From Veillonella nakazawae (GTDB taxonomy: Bacteria > Bacillota > Negativicutes > Veillonellales > Veillonellaceae), in NCBI RefSeq assembly GCF_013393365.1, contig NZ_AP022321.1:1422001-1486000 (forward strand): DNA of 64,000 nt, in the 5' to 3' direction. Below, piece by piece: positions 25,362 to 33,764 of this stretch (the stretch's first letter is position 1; the number at the start of each line of letters is the position of its first letter). A program made the translations under genes and the position numbers. The notes beneath the pieces are model-generated. The model was given only the letters and a program-made list of their open reading frames with translations, was not told the DNA's origin and made no database searches.

Positions 25362-26756
25362 TTATTGTAATTCATCCAATGTATCGCGCAATTGTGACAT
25401 TTCATCAAGAGCTTTTGCAACCCCTTTGATAACAGCATATCGTGGAGACTCAACTAAATAAGATGCAATACCAACAGAACGTGTAATAACACGATCTAAA
25501 CCATCGATGAGAGCACCGCCACCTGTCAGAATGATACCATGATCATTAATGGCTGCTACAAGTTCTGGAGGTGTTTTTTCTAAAATCGATTTAATGCCTT
25601 CTAGAATATTCATCACTTGCGCCTCTAAAGCACGTTGAATTTCTAAGGAATTAACAGCGACCATCTTAGGTAGTCCAGAGCTAGCATCACGCCCTCTAAC
25701 CTCTATAGTTCGTTCTTTAGCACGTCGATCTACGGTACCAACAGAAATCTTTATCTTTTCTGCTGTTAAAGGTCCAATAACAAGTCGCTTCTTACGACGT
25801 ATATAGCGAATAATAGATTCATTGAAGGAATCTCCCCCAATGCGAAGGGATTCACTCACAACAACGCCAGTATCACAAAGAACGGCAATATCAGTAGTAC
25901 CGCCACCTACATCGACAACCATAGCTCCAACTTGGTCAGCATCATTGAGACCTGTACCCATAGCTGCTGCTAATGGTTCCTCTATAAGAACAGTCTTTTT
26001 AGCGCCCGTTCTAAGTAAAGCCTCTAAAATAGCACGTTTTTCAACAGGCGTAATTCCAGATGGCACACATACGATAATACGCGTTTTCATCAATCTAGAA
26101 GCAGGCACAACGGAACGAATAAAGTATTTTAACATAAATTCGGTCATATCGTAATCTGCGATAACGCCCGCTTGAACAGGACGAATAACAGATATGCCTT
26201 TAGGTGTACGCCCAACCATAGAACGTGCAGCTTCACCTAACGCGAGAATATCTCCGGTTTTATCATCACGCGCAATATAGGCAGGCTCATCTAAGACTAG
26301 CCCTTTCCCTTTAGCAAAGATAAGAATATTGGCAGTTCCCAAATCTATACCTAAGTCAAAATTCAATGAACGATTCAATCGTCCCATTAAATCGCCTACT
26401 TGTTCAGGACGAACTAAACGCTTTAATGTCATAGCAGGTGTAGTTTTCGCTATGGCAACAGTTTCACGATTACGACGCTCAACACGACGCATTTTGGTGA
26501 CTTTAACCATTGCTTCGCGCATATTGGAAGCCAAATGGCTAGCTTGCTTAGCTACGCCCTCTGAAAGCTTCGTAGACTTGCGTTTCGTCCTTCGTAATGG
26601 TTTACGATTAGAACTAGTTTTAGCATTTTCAACCTTTGCAGCACCTAAGTTTTGTTGCTCGTTGTATAAAGCCGGCCCTTTTGAGCGCCGGCTTCGTTTC
26701 TTTTTATTCTGTTTTGGCTCTGTACTTTTATTCGTCAACCCGAACAATATCAGCAC
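25362..26756 (-). CDS. mreB: MreB/Mbl-family actin-like protein with long basic N-terminal extension
   Basis: Bacterial actin that organises cell-wall synthesis. The canonical domain starts near residue 136 ([20 protein letters not shown]) and carries the phosphate-2 motif [13 protein letters not shown] and the C-terminal [14 protein letters not shown]. Upstream is an open frame of about 130 residues, Lys/Arg-rich and probably disordered. If it is translated from GTG 26756 or TTG 26747, the gene overlaps murA by about 20-30 bases. AGGTG lies six bases before the TTG. A start at ATG 26387 with a weak site would give the usual 340 residues. murA adjacency resembles the Bacillus mbl locus without spoIID and spoIIID. 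Confidence 0.88.
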   Translation of the reverse strand: MLILFGLTNKSTEPKQNKKKRSRRSKGPALYNEQQNLGAAKVENAKTSSNRKPLRRTKRKSTKLSEGVAKQASHLASNMREAMVKVTKMRRVERRNRETVAIAKTTPAMTLKRLVRPEQVGDLMGRLNRSLNFDLGIDLGTANILIFAKGKGLVLDEPAYIARDDKTGDILALGEAARSMVGRTPKGISVIRPVQAGVIADYDMTEFMLKYFIRSVVPASRLMKTRIIVCVPSGITPVEKRAILEALLRTGAKKTVLIEEPLAAAMGTGLNDADQVGAMVVDVGGGTTDIAVLCDTGVVVSESLRIGGDSFNESIIRYIRRKKRLVIGPLTAEKIKISVGTVDRRAKERTIEVRGRDASSGLPKMVAVNSLEIQRALEAQVMNILEGIKSILEKTPPELVAAINDHGIILTGGGALIDGLDRVITRSVGIASYLVESPRYAVIKGVAKALDEMSQLRDTLDELQ

Positions 26757-27993
26757 CTAACCTTTGCAATTTACCTACGAAATCATCATAACCACGATCG
26801 ATATGATGTAGACGACCAACTTCAGTTCTACCTTCTGCAGTCAACGCAGCACAAACAAGAGCCGCACCTGCACGCAAGTCTGTAGCATTAACTACAGCAC
26901 CATGTAAGCGTGGCATACCTTCTACAATCGCTTGACGATTGTCGATATCGATATGGGCACCCATTTTGCGAAGTTCCGCAACGTGCATGAAGCGATTTTC
27001 AAATACAGTTTCTGTTACAGTACTTGTACCTTCAGCGATTGTAGTAAGCGCCATAAATTGAGCTTGCATATCTGTTGGGAAACCTGGGTATGGTAATGTT
27101 TTAATATCAACAGCTTTAATGCCTTTGCCAGTACTGATAACGCGAATACCATCAATTTCTTCCTCTACAGTAACGCCAGCTTCTTTTAACTTAGCTACTA
27201 CTGGTTTCAAATGTTCTGGCAATGCATTTTCTACAAATACGTCGCCACCAGCCATAGCAGCGGCAATCAAATATGTACCAGCTTCGATACGGTCAGGAAT
27301 AACAGTATGAATTGCACCATGTAATTGAGGCACACCTTCAATGCGAATTACATTTGTACCAGCACCGCGAATATTAGCGCCCATTGCATTCAAGAATGTT
27401 GCTAAATCAACGATTTCAGGTTCTTCCGCAGCATTTTCGATAACAGTTTTACCTTCCGCCATGGAAGCTGCCATAATTACGTTTTCTGTAGCCCCTACAC
27501 TTGGGAAATCCAAGTAAATTTGAGTGCCTTTAAGACCTTCTGGAGCATGAGCATATACATAATCTTCAGTAATTTCAATTTTAGCACCTAGTGCTTCGAA
27601 TGCTTTTAGGTGAAGATCGATAGGACGTGCACCAATTGCACAACCACCTGGCATGGAGATTTTAGCCTCCCCTTTGCGCGCCAAAAGTGGCCCCATTACG
27701 AGGAAAGATGCACGCATTTTGCGTACAAGCTCATAAGGAGCTTCCGTAGCAGTCAATGTAGACGCATCGAAGATAATTTCATCATCTGCTTTATTACGAG
27801 TAATTTTAACCCCCAAAGACTCGATAACTTGGCAAATTGTACCTACATCTTCCAAATTTGGAATTTCAAGTAATTTACTAGGTGTTGATGCTAGCAAAGT
27901 ACCGGCAATAATAGGGAGTACCGCATTTTTAGCACTACTAACACGTACACGGCCTTCCAACCGGTTGCCACCTTGAATGATTAGCTTTTCCAA
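26728..27993 (-). CDS. murA: UDP-N-acetylglucosamine 1-carboxyvinyltransferase
   Basis: First committed step of peptidoglycan synthesis: adds enolpyruvate from PEP to UDP-GlcNAc. The 421 residues match the family. Lys 22 in [10 protein letters not shown] and the catalytic loop Cys in [15 protein letters not shown] (about residue 116, the fosfomycin target) are present. The start is TTG at 27993 with GGAGGA upstream. Its 3' end overlaps the mreB frame. The mRNA leader holds two small hairpins. Confidence 0.97.
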   Translation of the reverse strand: MEKLIIQGGNRLEGRVRVSSAKNAVLPIIAGTLLASTPSKLLEIPNLEDVGTICQVIESLGVKITRNKADDEIIFDASTLTATEAPYELVRKMRASFLVMGPLLARKGEAKISMPGGCAIGARPIDLHLKAFEALGAKIEITEDYVYAHAPEGLKGTQIYLDFPSVGATENVIMAASMAEGKTVIENAAEEPEIVDLATFLNAMGANIRGAGTNVIRIEGVPQLHGAIHTVIPDRIEAGTYLIAAAMAGGDVFVENALPEHLKPVVAKLKEAGVTVEEEIDGIRVISTGKGIKAVDIKTLPYPGFPTDMQAQFMALTTIAEGTSTVTETVFENRFMHVAELRKMGAHIDIDNRQAIVEGMPRLHGAVVNATDLRAGAALVCAALTAEGRTEVGRLHHIDRGYDDFVGKLQRLGADIVRVDE

Positions 27994-28024
27994 CAGAATT
28001 CCTCCTACACTTTATATCGATCAT

Positions 28025-28060
28025 CTTGTATGAACTACAAGACGTTGTATTTATAACGTC
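28025..28060 (-). promoter_or_regulatory. Two small hairpins in the murA leader
   Basis: CTTGTA (28025-28030) pairs with TACAAG (28036-28041), and GACGTT (28041-28046) pairs with AACGTC (28055-28060). They lie between the predicted promoter and the ribosome-binding site. They may affect mRNA stability or translation; no known riboswitch class is matched. Confidence 0.35.
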
Positions 28061-28074
28061 ATATACTAAATGTT

Positions 28075-28104
28075 ATTATACTATTTTTCGATATATCTCA
28101 TCAA
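28075..28104 (-). promoter_or_regulatory. Predicted promoter of murA-mreB
   Basis: On the minus strand, TTGATG (28099-28104) and a consensus TATAAT (28075-28080) are 18 bases apart, just after the glpX terminator. The leader is about 75 bases. Confidence 0.6.
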
Positions 28105-28125
28105 GAGACTGTGAGAAAATACTGA

Positions 28126-28203
28126 GAAAAAAAGCCCCTCATTTGATATGTACCCCCTTTACTGGTTGTCCAGTAAAGGGGGTACATATCAAATGAGGGG
28201 CTT
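28126..28203 (-). terminator. Terminator of glpX built on a 34-bp perfect inverted repeat
   Basis: Arms at 28132-28165 and 28170-28203 are perfect reverse complements over 34 bases around the loop TTGT. On the minus strand the stem is followed by a run of U, directly after the glpX stop. It should terminate strongly, but the stem is about three times the usual length. Confidence 0.85.
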
Positions 28204-28208
28204 AATTA

Positions 28209-29171
28209 TTATTTTGCTTTTAAGGATTTTAGCTTTTCATCCATATGCACTGTATCTAAGAAACGAACAGTACCTGTTTTAGAACGCATTACGATAGTAT
28301 GTGTACGCGCACCACCTGGGAAGTATTGAATAGCATTCAATAAGTTACCGCGAGTAATAGCAGTAGCCGCAAAGATAACATCATCTGTACGAACTAGATC
28401 ATCCAATGTAAGTACTTGATTTACATCGGTAATGCCCATTTCATGACAACGACGAATTTCTTCTTCTGTTTCTGGTTTCAAGCGCGCTTGCATATCGCCA
28501 CCTACGCATTTCAAAGCGGCTGCAGCCAATACGCCTTCTGGTGCACCACCAGTACCAACAACCATGTGTACCCCAGAGCCTTCAATACAACATTCCATAG
28601 CTGGGTTAACATCACCATCAGAAATTAACATAATACGTGCACCAAGATCACGAGCTTCTTTCATCAAGCCATGATGACGCTCACGATCAAGCATTACAAG
28701 TGTAATTTCATCAACATTGCGATTCATTTTTGCAGCTACATTTTTAATATTTTCTGTTAAAGATTTTGTAATATCGATAGCACCTGCACCACGAGGACCA
28801 ACACAAAGTTTTTCCATGTACATATCTGGCGCATGTAACAAGCCACCTTTTTCAGCAATAGCCATAACTGCAATCGCACCATTTTGGCCTTTTGCAATTA
28901 AGTTTGTGCCTTCAATAGGGTCAACTGCAATATCTACTTCTGGGCCACCTGCACCTACATGTTCACCAATGTAAAGCATAGGAGCTTCATCAATTTCGCC
29001 TTCGCCAATAACTACAGTACCAGAAATACGGACGGAGTCAAATGCTTGACGCATTGCGTCTACCGCAAGACCATCCGCTGCATCCTTCTGACCGCGACCA
29101 AGTAAACGACCACTGCGCAAAGCAGCCGCTTCAACGACACGAGCAAATTCCAAAGATAATGTACGATCCAT
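28209..29171 (-). CDS. glpX: Fructose-1,6-bisphosphatase class II
   Basis: Hydrolyses fructose 1,6-bisphosphate to fructose 6-phosphate in gluconeogenesis. The 320 residues match GlpX. Metal and phosphate motifs include GEGEIDEAPML, VDPIEGTNLIAKGQ and GTGGAPEGVLAAAALK. A strong GGAGG precedes the ATG. It follows a transaldolase-like aldolase gene that also acts on fructose 6-phosphate. Veillonella ferment lactate and other organic acids and so need gluconeogenesis. Confidence 0.96.
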   Translation of the reverse strand: MDRTLSLEFARVVEAAALRSGRLLGRGQKDAADGLAVDAMRQAFDSVRISGTVVIGEGEIDEAPMLYIGEHVGAGGPEVDIAVDPIEGTNLIAKGQNGAIAVMAIAEKGGLLHAPDMYMEKLCVGPRGAGAIDITKSLTENIKNVAAKMNRNVDEITLVMLDRERHHGLMKEARDLGARIMLISDGDVNPAMECCIEGSGVHMVVGTGGAPEGVLAAAALKCVGGDMQARLKPETEEEIRRCHEMGITDVNQVLTLDDLVRTDDVIFAATAITRGNLLNAIQYFPGGARTHTIVMRSKTGTVRFLDTVHMDEKLKSLKAK

Positions 29172-29237
29172 AATAGGCCTCCTTATAAGTCCTGTGTGTA
29201 TTGTAATATGACCCTTACATCGAGTCGAATACTTAAC

Positions 29238-29882
29238 TTATTGATTAGCTTGTTTCCAATCTGCCATAAACTTTTCAAGCCCTGCATCTGTTAGTGGATG
29301 TTTCATAGCTTGCATAAGCACTTTAAATGGCACAGTTGCAATATGAGCACCAGCTTTTGCACATTGAATGATATGCAATGGTGTTCTCACACTAGCCGCA
29401 ATAATTTCAGTTTCAATGCCATGAATAGCAAATATATCTGCAATATCTTGAATCAATGTAAGTCCATCCATGCTGATATCATCAATACGGCCAACAAATG
29501 GGCTCACATATGTAGCACCTGCACGAGCTGCTAACAAGGCTTGATTGGCAGAGAAGATTAAGGTTACATTAGTTTTAATACCTTCTTTGCTCAAAACCGC
29601 AACAGCTTTAAGCCCTTCTGGAGTCATAGGCACTTTAATAACTACATTAGAGCCTAATTTTACTAGATCATGAGCTTCAGCAATCATACCTTCTGCATCA
29701 GAAGCAATAACCTCTGCACTTACAGGCCCCTCTACAAGATTTGCAATTTCGGAAATAACTTGTTTTAAGTCGCGTTTAGCTTTCACGATAAGGGATGGAT
29801 TTGTAGTAACACCATCAATAAACCCAAAAGCATACGCTTCTTTAATCTCATCAAATTCTGCGGTATCAATAAAGAACTTCAT
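29238..29882 (-). CDS. Transaldolase-like fructose-6-phosphate aldolase
   Basis: Small TalC/FSA-type class I aldolase of 214 residues. Motifs are [31 protein letters not shown] with its Lys region, and [11 protein letters not shown]. The Schiff-base Lys is expected in IKVPMT. Members act as transaldolases or as fructose-6-phosphate aldolases, and sequence reading alone does not separate these. I place the start at ATG 29882, with GAGGGGG upstream, instead of the TTG one codon earlier. It lies between serS and glpX. Confidence 0.9.
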   Translation of the reverse strand: MKFFIDTAEFDEIKEAYAFGFIDGVTTNPSLIVKAKRDLKQVISEIANLVEGPVSAEVIASDAEGMIAEAHDLVKLGSNVVIKVPMTPEGLKAVAVLSKEGIKTNVTLIFSANQALLAARAGATYVSPFVGRIDDISMDGLTLIQDIADIFAIHGIETEIIAASVRTPLHIIQCAKAGAHIATVPFKVLMQAMKHPLTDAGLEKFMADWKQANQ

Positions 29883-29895
29883 CAAATGCCCCCTC

Positions 29896-31176
29896 TTATT
29901 TCGCTGCCTTGATTACCTCTACGCCACCCATGTAAGGTACAAGCACCTTAGGAATCACAACAGAACCATCAGCTTGTTGATAATTTTCCAAGATAGCTGC
30001 TACTGTACGTCCTACAGCAAGACCAGAGCCATTTAATGTATGAACGAATTCTGGTTTACCTTTAGGTCCACGACGGAATTTAATATTTGCACGACGAGCT
30101 TGGAAATCAGTCATATTAGAACAAGAAGAGATTTCTCTGTACTTGCCTTGAGCTGGCATCCATACTTCTACATCATATGTTTTAGCAGAACCAAAGCCAA
30201 TATCACCTGTACAAAGTGTAATTACACGGAATGGTAATTCTAATAAGCGCAATACTTCTTCTGCATTGTCAGTTAACTTTTCTAATTCTGCATAAGAATC
30301 TTCAGGTTTAGCTAATTTAACCATTTCAACTTTGTTGAATTGATGTTGACGGATAAGACCGCGTGTGTCACGGCCTGCAGAACCTGCTTCAGCACGGAAA
30401 CATGCAGTAAATGCAGTATAGTATTTTGGCAAATCTTCTTCGTTCAAGATTTCACCACTGTGATAGTTAGTCAATGTAACTTCAGCTGTAGGAATCAAGA
30501 AGTATTCTGTATCCTCTACATGGTACATATCTTCAGCAAATTTAGGTAATTGACCAGTACCTGTCAAGGTTTCACGAGTTACCATATATGGCGTCATCAT
30601 TTCAGTGTAGCCTTGTTTATCTACATGAAGATCAACCATGAAGTTAATGAGAGCACGTTCTAAACGAGCACCCAAACCTTTATATACAGTGAAACGAGCA
30701 CCGCTCATTTTACCAGCGCGATTGAAATCAAGAATGTCGAGATTTTCACCTAAATCCCAATGAGCTTGTACATCAAAATCAAACTGACGTGGTTCGCCCC
30801 ATTTACGTTGCTCTACATTTTCATCTTCATCAGCACCAACAGGAACAGATGCATCACACATGTTTGGCAACATCAATGCCGCATCACGTAATTTTGCTTC
30901 TACATCGCGAATACGATTATCAAGCTCAGCAATTTCATCGCCTACTTTTTTCATTTTTGCGATTTTATCATCCGCATTTTCTTTATTGCGTTTTAATTGG
31001 CTAATTTCTTCAGTTACGGAGTTACGAAGAGCTTTTAACTCCTCTACTTTACCGATCAACTGACGACGTTCATCATAAGCGGATACAAAGGTTTCTAAAT
31101 CGCCTTTCGTATGACGATTATCTAAGTTTTGTTGCACTAAATCAATATTTTCACGGACAAATTTCAAGTCTAACAT
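29896..31176 (-). CDS. serS: Seryl-tRNA synthetase
   Basis: Class II aminoacyl-tRNA synthetase charging tRNA-Ser. The N-terminal coiled-coil arm covers residues about 30-105. The catalytic core has motif 2 ([24 protein letters not shown]) and motif 3 near the end ([16 protein letters not shown]). The start is ATG 31176 ([10 protein letters not shown]), with GAGG eight bases upstream; the open frame extends 7 codons further without a site. The short leader shows no T-box. Confidence 0.97.
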   Translation of the reverse strand: MLDLKFVRENIDLVQQNLDNRHTKGDLETFVSAYDERRQLIGKVEELKALRNSVTEEISQLKRNKENADDKIAKMKKVGDEIAELDNRIRDVEAKLRDAALMLPNMCDASVPVGADEDENVEQRKWGEPRQFDFDVQAHWDLGENLDILDFNRAGKMSGARFTVYKGLGARLERALINFMVDLHVDKQGYTEMMTPYMVTRETLTGTGQLPKFAEDMYHVEDTEYFLIPTAEVTLTNYHSGEILNEEDLPKYYTAFTACFRAEAGSAGRDTRGLIRQHQFNKVEMVKLAKPEDSYAELEKLTDNAEEVLRLLELPFRVITLCTGDIGFGSAKTYDVEVWMPAQGKYREISSCSNMTDFQARRANIKFRRGPKGKPEFVHTLNGSGLAVGRTVAAILENYQQADGSVVIPKVLVPYMGGVEVIKAAK

Positions 31177-31229
31177 ACTATAAACCTCATCTTCCAACTA
31201 TGCTACGAACAATATATTCAATACGTTTA

Positions 31230-31238
31230 AGTATACCA
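31230..31238 (-). promoter_or_regulatory. Candidate extended -10 promoter of serS
   Basis: TGGTATACT on the minus strand is an extended -10 element. No good -35 box accompanies it. It lies about 55 bases before the serS start. Confidence 0.4.
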
Positions 31239-31300
31239 TATATTGGTGTATTTATCATTAAATTATAAGCTACCTACTAGATTTCTAATTAATTTTTATA

Positions 31301-32254
31301 CTATTCATCATCATCGTCTTCTAGTAAATAATCTTTCGCCATCCATTTTCGGGTTCCTGTGAAAGAAATGGTTACCCATTTCTCCGTTGGGTTCCCTCCG
31401 ATTTCTTGGTCAATTTCATTGCGAATTGCATCGATTTCAGCAATTGTCTGATATGGGAAGTTCTTAGGAACTAAAATATCAATTTCAATAATTCGAGTGT
31501 TGCCATATACTTGTACGCTGGAAACATAATCCTTGAAATTGTACTTTTCCATAAAGCGATCCATAATTTCCTGCACTTCATTATGCAATGAAGTTGGTGC
31601 CCACCCCAACACTTGTTTTACAGATGGGATGATAATGCGGAACGCAGACGGTATCATTTGCACCGCTAATACAACGAGAACAATGGGGTCAATATACGCT
31701 GCCCAATCAGCATATTCAGTTTCTTCTAACATGATAGCTACGACGAAACTGATTAAGATAGCTGCTTCTAACAAAGCATCAACATACCAACTTACATTAT
31801 CAAATTTAATTAAGTTAGACTGCAGACTCTTATTAATACGACGCACATATAAGTAATATATAGTGTCCGCCACTGTAAAGAAGATGGCATAGTAAATAGC
31901 TGGTCCAAAATCTACATGCCGTCCCCCCGATATAAGGTCCGTAATGCCACTAGATAAGGCATAAATTACGATTAGCAATATAAAAAAGCCTTCTACGGCA
32001 AGTACCAAAGGTTCAAACTGCCAATAGCCAAATTGGAAGCGCTTACTCGTTTCACGGGCTATTAACTTGGCCGTCATGAGCATCATGATTTTAATAACAA
32101 CATCGACAAAGGAAAATACACCATCTAATAAGACCGCGCTAGATCCTGTAACAATACCCATTATAGTGCCACTTACTGCTACAAGGGCCATTAACCCTAC
32201 GGATTGCATAAGTAACTTCTGTTCTATAGAGCGTCTTGCCCCTAATATATCCAT
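31301..32254 (-). CDS. Cation diffusion facilitator-like transporter lacking canonical metal ligands
   Basis: Predicted inner-membrane cation transporter of about 317 residues, with six hydrophobic segments in the first 200 residues and a C-terminal cytoplasmic domain (about 215-300). The layout is that of CDF transporters. Positions that normally form the HXXXD/DXXXD metal site read LLDGVFSFVD in the second helix and VDALLEAAIL in the fifth. Only some acidic residues are left, so substrate is open. The start is ATG 32254 with GGGGG upstream. It is a single gene between guaD and serS. Confidence 0.75.
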   Translation of the reverse strand: MDILGARRSIEQKLLMQSVGLMALVAVSGTIMGIVTGSSAVLLDGVFSFVDVVIKIMMLMTAKLIARETSKRFQFGYWQFEPLVLAVEGFFILLIVIYALSSGITDLISGGRHVDFGPAIYYAIFFTVADTIYYLYVRRINKSLQSNLIKFDNVSWYVDALLEAAILISFVVAIMLEETEYADWAAYIDPIVLVVLAVQMIPSAFRIIIPSVKQVLGWAPTSLHNEVQEIMDRFMEKYNFKDYVSSVQVYGNTRIIEIDILVPKNFPYQTIAEIDAIRNEIDQEIGGNPTEKWVTISFTGTRKWMAKDYLLEDDDDE

Positions 32255-32289
32255 TAAGTCCCCCACTTTCTTAATTTGTATGTCTTTTT

Positions 32290-32317
32290 ATTATACACCA
32301 AGGGTATTGATGCGCAA
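32290..32317 (-). promoter_or_regulatory. Candidate promoter of the CDF-like gene
   Basis: On the minus strand, TTGCGC (32312-32317) and TATAAT (32290-32295) are 16 bases apart, about 35 bases before the start. Confidence 0.4.
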
Positions 32318-32331
32318 TATGAGGTCAAAAT

Positions 32332-32366
32332 AAAACAGGTAGCTTGCATGCTATACAAACTACCTG
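32332..32366 (-). terminator. Possible terminator of guaD
   Basis: CAGGTAG (32336-32342) pairs with CTACCTG (32360-32366) around a 17-base loop, with an A/T-rich U-tract on the minus strand. The stem is short and moderately convincing. Confidence 0.5.
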
Positions 32367-32421
32367 CTATGGATACTATGTAAATTCTTTTTTTATTGCC
32401 CGCTTTAATACAGGTTAACTA

Positions 32422-33702
32422 TTAACCTTGAGGATTCGGTAATACCTGTCCCGCTACATAGCGTTCAACAATATGTCGGTCATCACCAACATATAACCAA
32501 CGCTCTAATCGTTCTTCTAAAGTGCGTTCATTAGGATCAAATAGTAATGTATCATCAATGATAAGGGCATCTAGTTCACAACCTTTTTCAAAGCTACCAA
32601 CCTTACCAAAGAACTTACCGCCTCCCTTTGTAGCCATATAGAAAGCTTCACTTAATGTGAGAGGCGCATAATTTAAATCTACTTCCACCCATTTCATTTT
32701 AGATAATCCAATTGCTTCTGTAAGAACCTTCGCCATTGATACAATATGACCGCCTGAGATATCAGAACCCAAGCCAATCGGTATATTCCGTTTCATTAGC
32801 TTACGAATCGGTGCAATACCACTTGATAGGTTTACATTAGAATATGGACAATGCGATACCATAGTTTGAGTTTCTGCCATACGATCTATTTCTACATCGC
32901 TTAAATGAATGCAATGAGCCATCACTGTAGGTACCTGTCCCATTAAGCGATGTTCATAGTACACATCTGTATAATTTGGTGACTCTGGATGTAATGATGC
33001 AACCCAATCAATTTCACCGTGATTTTCGGACAAATGAGATTGAATTGGTACATTATATTCTTCTGCTAATTTCCCTAGTCCACTCATTAGTTCACTTGTA
33101 CAGGATGGTACAAACCGAGGGGTAATTATAGGTTTTACTAAAGGACCAAATGGAACAGATTTTTCTAACCACTCTTTAGTATCCACTAATGATTGATTCG
33201 TTTCTTCAATCAAAAAATCAGGACTATTACGGTCCATATTTACCTTACCTACATAGGCTGATAATCCAGCTTTTTGTAAAAGTTCCATCAACACCAATGT
33301 ACTTTCTTTATGGATAGTACCAAACAGTATACTTCTAGTAGTCCCATTGCGCCATAAATCCTGCACAAAGGCGCCATATACTAACCGTGCATAATCTGGA
33401 TCACTAAACTTTGCTTCTTCAGGAAATGTATAGGTTTCTAACCATGGTAATAATTCTTTGTCCATACCAAGGCCACGATTACAATACTGCGGAGCGTGAG
33501 CATGCGTATCTACAAAGCCTGGAATGATGAGATTATCACCATAATCAGTAACCTCGCACTCTTCATAGGCTGGTGGAATACTTTCCCCACAATATACGAC
33601 CACGCCATCAACGGCAATGATATATCCATGTGGAATAGATATAAATTCTGAAGGCCGCGGTGTATATAATATATTTCCTTTTAAAATAAGTGTTGAATTC
33701 AT
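32422..33702 (-). CDS. guaD: Guanine deaminase
   Basis: Zinc amidohydrolase converting guanine to xanthine in purine salvage or catabolism. The 426 residues match the family. Metal and substrate motifs are GFVDTHAHAPQYCNRG, QSHLSENHGEI, AHCIHLSD and the Asp in LGSDISGGH; SHCPYSNVNLSSG is typical of guanine deaminases. GGAGG precedes the ATG. It lies 60 bases after the decarboxylase gene, and may share its transcript. Confidence 0.88.
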   Translation of the reverse strand: MNSTLILKGNILYTPRPSEFISIPHGYIIAVDGVVVYCGESIPPAYEECEVTDYGDNLIIPGFVDTHAHAPQYCNRGLGMDKELLPWLETYTFPEEAKFSDPDYARLVYGAFVQDLWRNGTTRSILFGTIHKESTLVLMELLQKAGLSAYVGKVNMDRNSPDFLIEETNQSLVDTKEWLEKSVPFGPLVKPIITPRFVPSCTSELMSGLGKLAEEYNVPIQSHLSENHGEIDWVASLHPESPNYTDVYYEHRLMGQVPTVMAHCIHLSDVEIDRMAETQTMVSHCPYSNVNLSSGIAPIRKLMKRNIPIGLGSDISGGHIVSMAKVLTEAIGLSKMKWVEVDLNYAPLTLSEAFYMATKGGGKFFGKVGSFEKGCELDALIIDDTLLFDPNERTLEERLERWLYVGDDRHIVERYVAGQVLPNPQG

Positions 33703-33764
33703 ATAACCTCCTTGCGTGATGAGAGCCCTAAAACACTATGCTCGAATAACACGCTAGATTTTCT

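Noticed and set aside
26329-26760. A 143-residue plus-strand frame antisense to the mreB extension
   Set aside because: It mirrors the codon structure of the minus-strand coding region and lacks a ribosome-binding site. It slightly weakens, but does not overturn, the case that the extension is coding.
31177-31300. Possible T-box leader of serS
   Set aside because: The leader is too short, and no T-box consensus or specifier stem could be found.
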